From Atopsyche davidsoni (Eukaryota > Arthropoda > Insecta > Trichoptera > Hydrobiosidae): a stretch of DNA of 64,000 nt. Shown piece after piece: positions 59,550-64,000 of this stretch. The first letter of the stretch is position 1, and every line of letters starts with the position of its first letter. A program made the position numbers and the translations under genes. Under the pieces are notes generated by a model. That model saw nothing but the letters and a program-made list of their open reading frames with translations, ran no database searches and had not been told where the DNA came from. The stretch is taken from assembly GCA_022113835.1 (NCBI GenBank), contig JAILWY010000011.1, positions 3,720,001-3,784,000 on the forward strand. The letters are read 5' to 3'.

Positions 59550-61731
59550 TATAAAAAGGGAAAATAGTGATTAAATATGTGAAATGGCAACTTTATTATA
59601 CTTCAGGGATTATTTTTGATAGAAAACTGTTTCACAGAGATTACATGTTTATATGCCGTTACTGTTTAAGAGAAACTGAATAACTTTATTTCAATACTTT
59701 TTACAAGCATTTTTACTTTTTACTTTTAAATATTTTTATGGCAACTCTGTTTAGTGTAAATGGAAATTCTCTTTAATAGAGATTGGATAAATTTATGGCT
59801 ACACTGTTTTAAAATTTCGTTTTATTTTAAAACAAATTTATTTATACAGAGCTCAGAATCATAAGACATAAAATGTTCAGTATTGTGTTAATGTTATTAT
59901 TTTCATCAGCATAAATTTTATGCTGAAGTTTTATTAAAATAATATAAAAGTTTGCTTTTGGACATAATCGTTTTATTACTAAAAAAACTGTAAATAATAA
60001 ATATTCTATGTAATCATTTTTAAAAATTAATTAATAAATAATTTATTTGATATTAAAAAAATAGTATTACTAGTATATTGAGCATAGTTTTTGTGACAAC
60101 CTTGTTGGCGCGTTCCGATTGTTAAGCCTTCAGGGACATATTTTGTACCAAATAGTTTTAAATTTTCGGTAAAATGAAATATCGGCCCTTTTGTTCATTT
60201 ATTAATTAATATTCTCTTTCATAATAACAGGTATTTTATAAGCATTTCGAATATTTGAAATAAAAGTAATGAAAAACTTAAGATTTGATTAAATTTTTAG
60301 GAATCGAAAAAATAATTCAAATGAAATATAAAAATTAAAATATATCATAATTTTTTAAATATATGCCAATATTCAATTTGCAACTCAAAAATATATAGTT
60401 TAGTATAAACAAACCATATAAATATTTTCGATACATGACATGCAAGTGAGATTCTGTTTCGTTGAATTCATAGCAATTTTTTTTTCATTATAACATATTT
60501 AAACAATTTATTTGTTTGTATATCGTGCTTGATGACAATAGTTTTTACTTGTTGTTAGCAAATTTTATTTATAAATATTTGTATTTTCATTTTAAGCAGA
60601 GGGATGAGATTTGGAATTACCTTGTGAAGGTTGTGGGCTCCTACAATTGTTCTTACAACCTGCTGCAGAAGAAATATTCGATCTTAATTCCAGAGCTTTG
60701 TCAGGAAAGGTTAAAATAATAATACTATTGGGAAGCAGCAATATGCAAACTTTTCCTTCGAATATAAAATCTCTCTAAGAAAACTAATGAACAATGGCAT
60801 ATGAAATCGTTACCAACAGCCTCTGAAGAAAGGCACTAGGAAGTAGAAAATATAGATGTATAGATAATTTAAAATTATAAAGGCCACCTCTGATGTTTCA
60901 CTAATTTGTTAGTCAGAATTGTAAAATCAATAAACAAGCAACACAGGAAGTTTCATTGCATTGTTTTAAATTAGTTAATTAATAAAACATTAATATATAT
61001 TTGTAAAGGGTCTGTCTGGTGCTGCCAGTCGTGAAATATTATTTGTCCTAATGAGGCTTTGAGTGCGTTTAATAAATCGTTTTTCCGATACTAAATTTCC
61101 CCAAATTTATGATTTACCACGGGATATTTTTAATTGGAATTCGATTGAAATATATCGGAAAGTTTCTTCCCATATTTATAAAACTGGAAATACAAATCAC
61201 CGGCACGGGAATATTTTATACAAAGGTCTTTTATAAAATAATAATGTATTATTTTATATCTTATGATATTGAATGTTGAAATTATTAATATATTAAGGAT
61301 ACATTTGGTGCAGAGATTCAATTTCGGCATTGGTTATTATATTGGCTTCTACATAAATCACGCTCTATATTATGTTTATGTATTGTGCAACTGTCAATAT
61401 TTCGTTTATATATCGATATATTGAAATGTATTAATGAACTTGTCTATAGCTTTATCACTAAACATTTGTATAGATACTTTGGTTACTAGAGTGTTGAGCC
61501 GTTCAATTTTTTTATTCTTCCGGCGTTTCAGTCCCAGAATTTCGTTTGCTGTAACTCTGAGTGTCAAGTATTTAATAGCAGCGGCTGCCAAAACCTTTAT
61601 TATGAATTTATTCAGATTTATCCCCGGAATAGATATAAATGAAATATCAAAACATCGTTGAATCTACACACTGTCCCAAGATTTACTGTATATGGCGTAT
61701 TTCGTTGTTTATGTGAATATATCGAATGTCG
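59550..61731. other. AT-rich gene-free stretch
   Basis: No gene is supported. A weak repeat F match lies at 60725-60850 (CTCTCTAAGAAAACTAAT, AACAGCCTCTGAAGAAAGGC). The 67-codon frame at 60516-60719 has no recognised domain. Confidence 0.4.
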
Positions 61732-62165
61732 TTAAGAGCCGTGATACCAAATTCGAGTTTTTTGACCATTTGCTTGTACCTGTTGAAAAAGATGTTGAAA
61801 AATTGGATAAAATGACGACTTTCAAAAACCAAAGTCTGTTACAGATTTTTTTTTTTAAATTTTCAAACTTATCCCAACAGGAGGGTTTATAATTAATATT
61901 TTAATTCCAATTAAAAAAAAAGAGGCATAAATGCTTAGGATTCTTGGAACAGGAACATCGCGAAACTCCAATCCCGAAACTTCAATCGGAAAAACACATA
62001 TTTATCATATTAAAAGTAAATTATAAGAAATGAAAAATAATAGTAGTAGAAGAGAGAATTTATCTAACTTTCTGCATTTATTTTTTTTTGATTGGTGCAG
62101 TCGATTTTTTGCAATAGGTACAAGCAAATGGTCAAAAAACTCGAATTTGGTATCACGGCTCTTAA
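61732..62165. mobile_element. TTAA-bounded MITE with ~50-bp inverted repeats, member B2
   Basis: TTAAGAGCCGTGATACCAAA at the left and TTTGGTATCACGGCTCTTAA at the right are perfectly inverted; the inversion continues through CGAGTTTTTTGACCATTTGC and TTGTACC. Core homologous to 16833-17412. Length 434 bp, no ORF. Very similar arms suggest recent activity. Confidence 0.9.
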
Positions 62166-62846
62166 ATATAAGCCGATATTATACTGTATCAGAATATTTT
62201 TGCAAAAGAGCATTAGACGAGATATTTTGAATTGAATATTTTGATTGGGCGATAATTGGGCGGGGGGAGGTGTTCCTGGAGTTGTGTTTTTCTTGGCCCA
62301 GCACTGGCTTCCCGGTATCGGAGACTCCCGACAGTTGCTGGGCAAATATTGGAGGATTCCTCTCAAGAACGTGGGTTTGTGTGGCGACGGGCGTTCTTTG
62401 TTGACTCGCTTCCTTGTGCCATTATTTGTCGGACGACACTCACAAGATCGCGTCGGCAAGTCGTGCATTAAAGATCGCCGATCTGACATCCGATGAATGT
62501 CGCAAAACTACGGCTTACACAGCTAATTCAATCTGACTGTTTATCACAGTAAAGACTTTATTAAAAGAAAACGTAATTGTCAGACTTGTATGAAATACGG
62601 TTATTCATATAACCTGAAATTGTATAACCTGTAACAATAAAAACAAAAAAAAATACAACAAAAATAACATAGTATTTATATTCAACAGTCAAAAATCATG
62701 CGTGCATAAATACGAAAGATTAAATGATAATAAATATGTATATATTTTTTTTATTTAGTGTACTATATTTTATAAATTCTAAAAGCTTACGTACGTACAA
62801 AATTACCAACCATCGTGCTTTGTGTATATTAAAATTGGTTAGTTTA
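62166..62846. other. GC-rich island at 62250-62480 and AT-rich spacer
   Basis: Island with GGGCGGGGGGAGGTGTTCC and CGACGGGCGTTC words. Open frames on both strands (up to 141 codons minus, which runs on into the MITE) lack domains and are regarded as chance. Confidence 0.35.
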
Positions 62847-62858
62847 AAAGTTTTTGCT

Positions 62859-63056
62859 AATATAATTAGGCATTAGTTCACACATAGAAGATGATTTTAA
62901 AGAAATTCTCAGAAAAATATCTTCGTGATTTCTTTAAAATCATCTTCTACGTGTGAACTACCATAATGTGCCTAATTATATTAGTAAATAATATAAACCT
63001 GTATAGGTAATAAATACGCATTTGATTGACGTTCAATCCAAAAATAGACATACATT
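62859..63056 (+). repeat. Family A copy A10, collapsed hairpin, 12-bp TSD
   Basis: Flanked by perfect direct repeats AAAGTTTTTGCT at 62847-62858 and 63057-63068. The 5' arm AATATAATTAGGCATTAGTT onward is followed after about 20 bases by its inverted copy (TTCTTTAAAATCATCTTCTA ... CCTAATTATATT), then the tail with ATAGGTAATAAATACGCA and TTGATTGACGTTCAATCC. The tRNA-like module is absent. Both ends match the 4639-5140 copy. Confidence 0.88.
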
Positions 63057-63068
63057 AAAGTTTTTGCT

Positions 63069-64000
63069 TAAGAAGTTTGTAGGCTTTTTGGGGTCCATCG
63101 TTATTAAAAATACTGGATTAATCAAATCAAAAGGTTTTGGAGCTATCTTCAAAGGATACGATAAAATTTTATAAGATGAGTCCGACACTGGGACCAAAAT
63201 TATGAAATTTTGTGAAATACACTCAAGAACTTAGTATTTCAAAAACCAGTTTAATTAAAACGCGTCAGCATTAGTATATATTTTGAATTGGTACTTGCCT
63301 ATCGCCCCTCCTTTATATTAAAGGTGCTATGGGCGGCATACACCTTTATAACCCCTGGGCGACTGTAGTACTCGCATATTAACATGTGTATATATATCGT
63401 AGTATTACAAGGGTTGACAGCATCCCGGGTCGTGGACTGTGTATATCTGTACCGAAGTGCGATGATTGTGGCGAAACGTGAAGCAATTATCTGCGAACAT
63501 TGATTACTAAATAACTTAAAATTTTGGTCAATCAATGTGAAAATTAATACAAAATCAACTACCATTTAAGCTGTAAATGAAAGCATAAATCGTCGTTAAT
63601 TATAGCTAAAGAGGTGTGAGCGTATTTGTGTCAGTTAAGGTTTCGTTTTCCAGGACGAAAATCGAAACGATAATCTCTCACTGAGCTAGCAAGTCAATCA
63701 TTTGCGAGGCTAAAATGTCAAAACACATAATTCTCTTTATCAACATGTTTAACGTTGTGTCCACATTAATCGTTATTAAACATTTTTTTTATTTCACAAC
63801 TGTACCTAAACTGTTCAGGTTTGAAAAACTAACGTTTATGTAATTTTCATCACAGGTTTTTAATTGCCTTTTAGACTGATTGAAAAAAAGTTTCAAAGTT
63901 TCATTTAAATAAATGTTTTTTTTATTCATACGTGGTTTGAGTAATTGGAAGAGTTGCGTCATGTAGGTTTTATCAATTGCTTGGCAAAATGTTTTTATGC
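63069..64000. other. Non-coding right edge
   Basis: AT-rich with a GC-richer patch at 63300-63480. The 88-codon minus-strand frame (63299-63565) shows no motif. Confidence 0.35.

Noticed and set aside
62064..62489. 141-codon minus-strand open frame
   Set aside because: It runs from a GC island straight into the right end of the TTAA MITE (61732-62165), so it cannot be a conserved gene.

Overview
This is eukaryotic nuclear DNA. It is AT-rich, has very few genes and is full of mobile-element debris. The makeup suggests an arthropod, probably an insect: two mariner-family relics on the minus strand, a Tc1/mariner-superfamily relic, hAT and pogo-like non-autonomous elements with clean target-site duplications (TSDs), several elements bounded by TTAA, an 89-bp intron, and many AT dinucleotide microsatellites. 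I cannot name the species from sequence alone. There are no operons, ribosome binding sites or CRISPR arrays.

Only one protein-coding gene is supported: a two-exon, plus-strand gene at 38242-39614. Joining exon 1 (57 codons) to exon 2 (370 codons) across an 89-bp GT-AG intron gives one open frame of 427 residues. The first third is rich in Cys, His and Met; the rest is hydrophilic with basic patches. I do not recognise the family. Other open frames are antisense or shifted shadows, transposase fragments, microsatellite translations or chance.

Layout. 1-6.1 kb: a 184-bp-period duplication, then four copies (1.7-5.2 kb) of a tRNA-related, internally palindromic repeat called family A here, then a microsatellite and a hairpin. 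6-16.8 kb: mostly unique AT-rich DNA with GC-richer islands, another family A copy that was split by a small TTAA element, a 0.2-kb tandem duplication and a LINE remnant. 16.8-18.2 kb: a TTAA MITE beside a Penelope-like insertion. 24.9-25.5 kb: an internally deleted Tc1/mariner-type element. 34.3-35.6 kb: a hAT element. 35.9-41.2 kb: the gene, flanked by GC-richer stretches carrying clustered E-box, Sox-like and CRE-like words. 45.2 kb: a second Penelope-like copy. 47.7-53.7 kb: a nested cluster (fold-back element, family A copies, a MITE, a pogo-like MITE, two mariner relics). 55-63 kb: a hAT element, 130-bp tandem repeats, a TTAA element, a 0.6-kb palindromic family A copy, a second TTAA MITE with about 50-bp inverted repeats, and a collapsed family A copy.

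The best candidate for something undescribed is family A. Copies carry a 74-75 nt tRNA-like module inside or beside long inverted repeats. At least three are flanked by exact 12-bp direct repeats, and the acceptor-like stem shows a compensated base-pair change between subfamilies. The Penelope-like repeats at 17.9 and 45.2 kb have TSDs of similar length and a hammerhead-ribozyme-like fold, so one reverse transcriptase mobilising both is a testable idea. All family assignments come from reading the sequence; no database search was possible.
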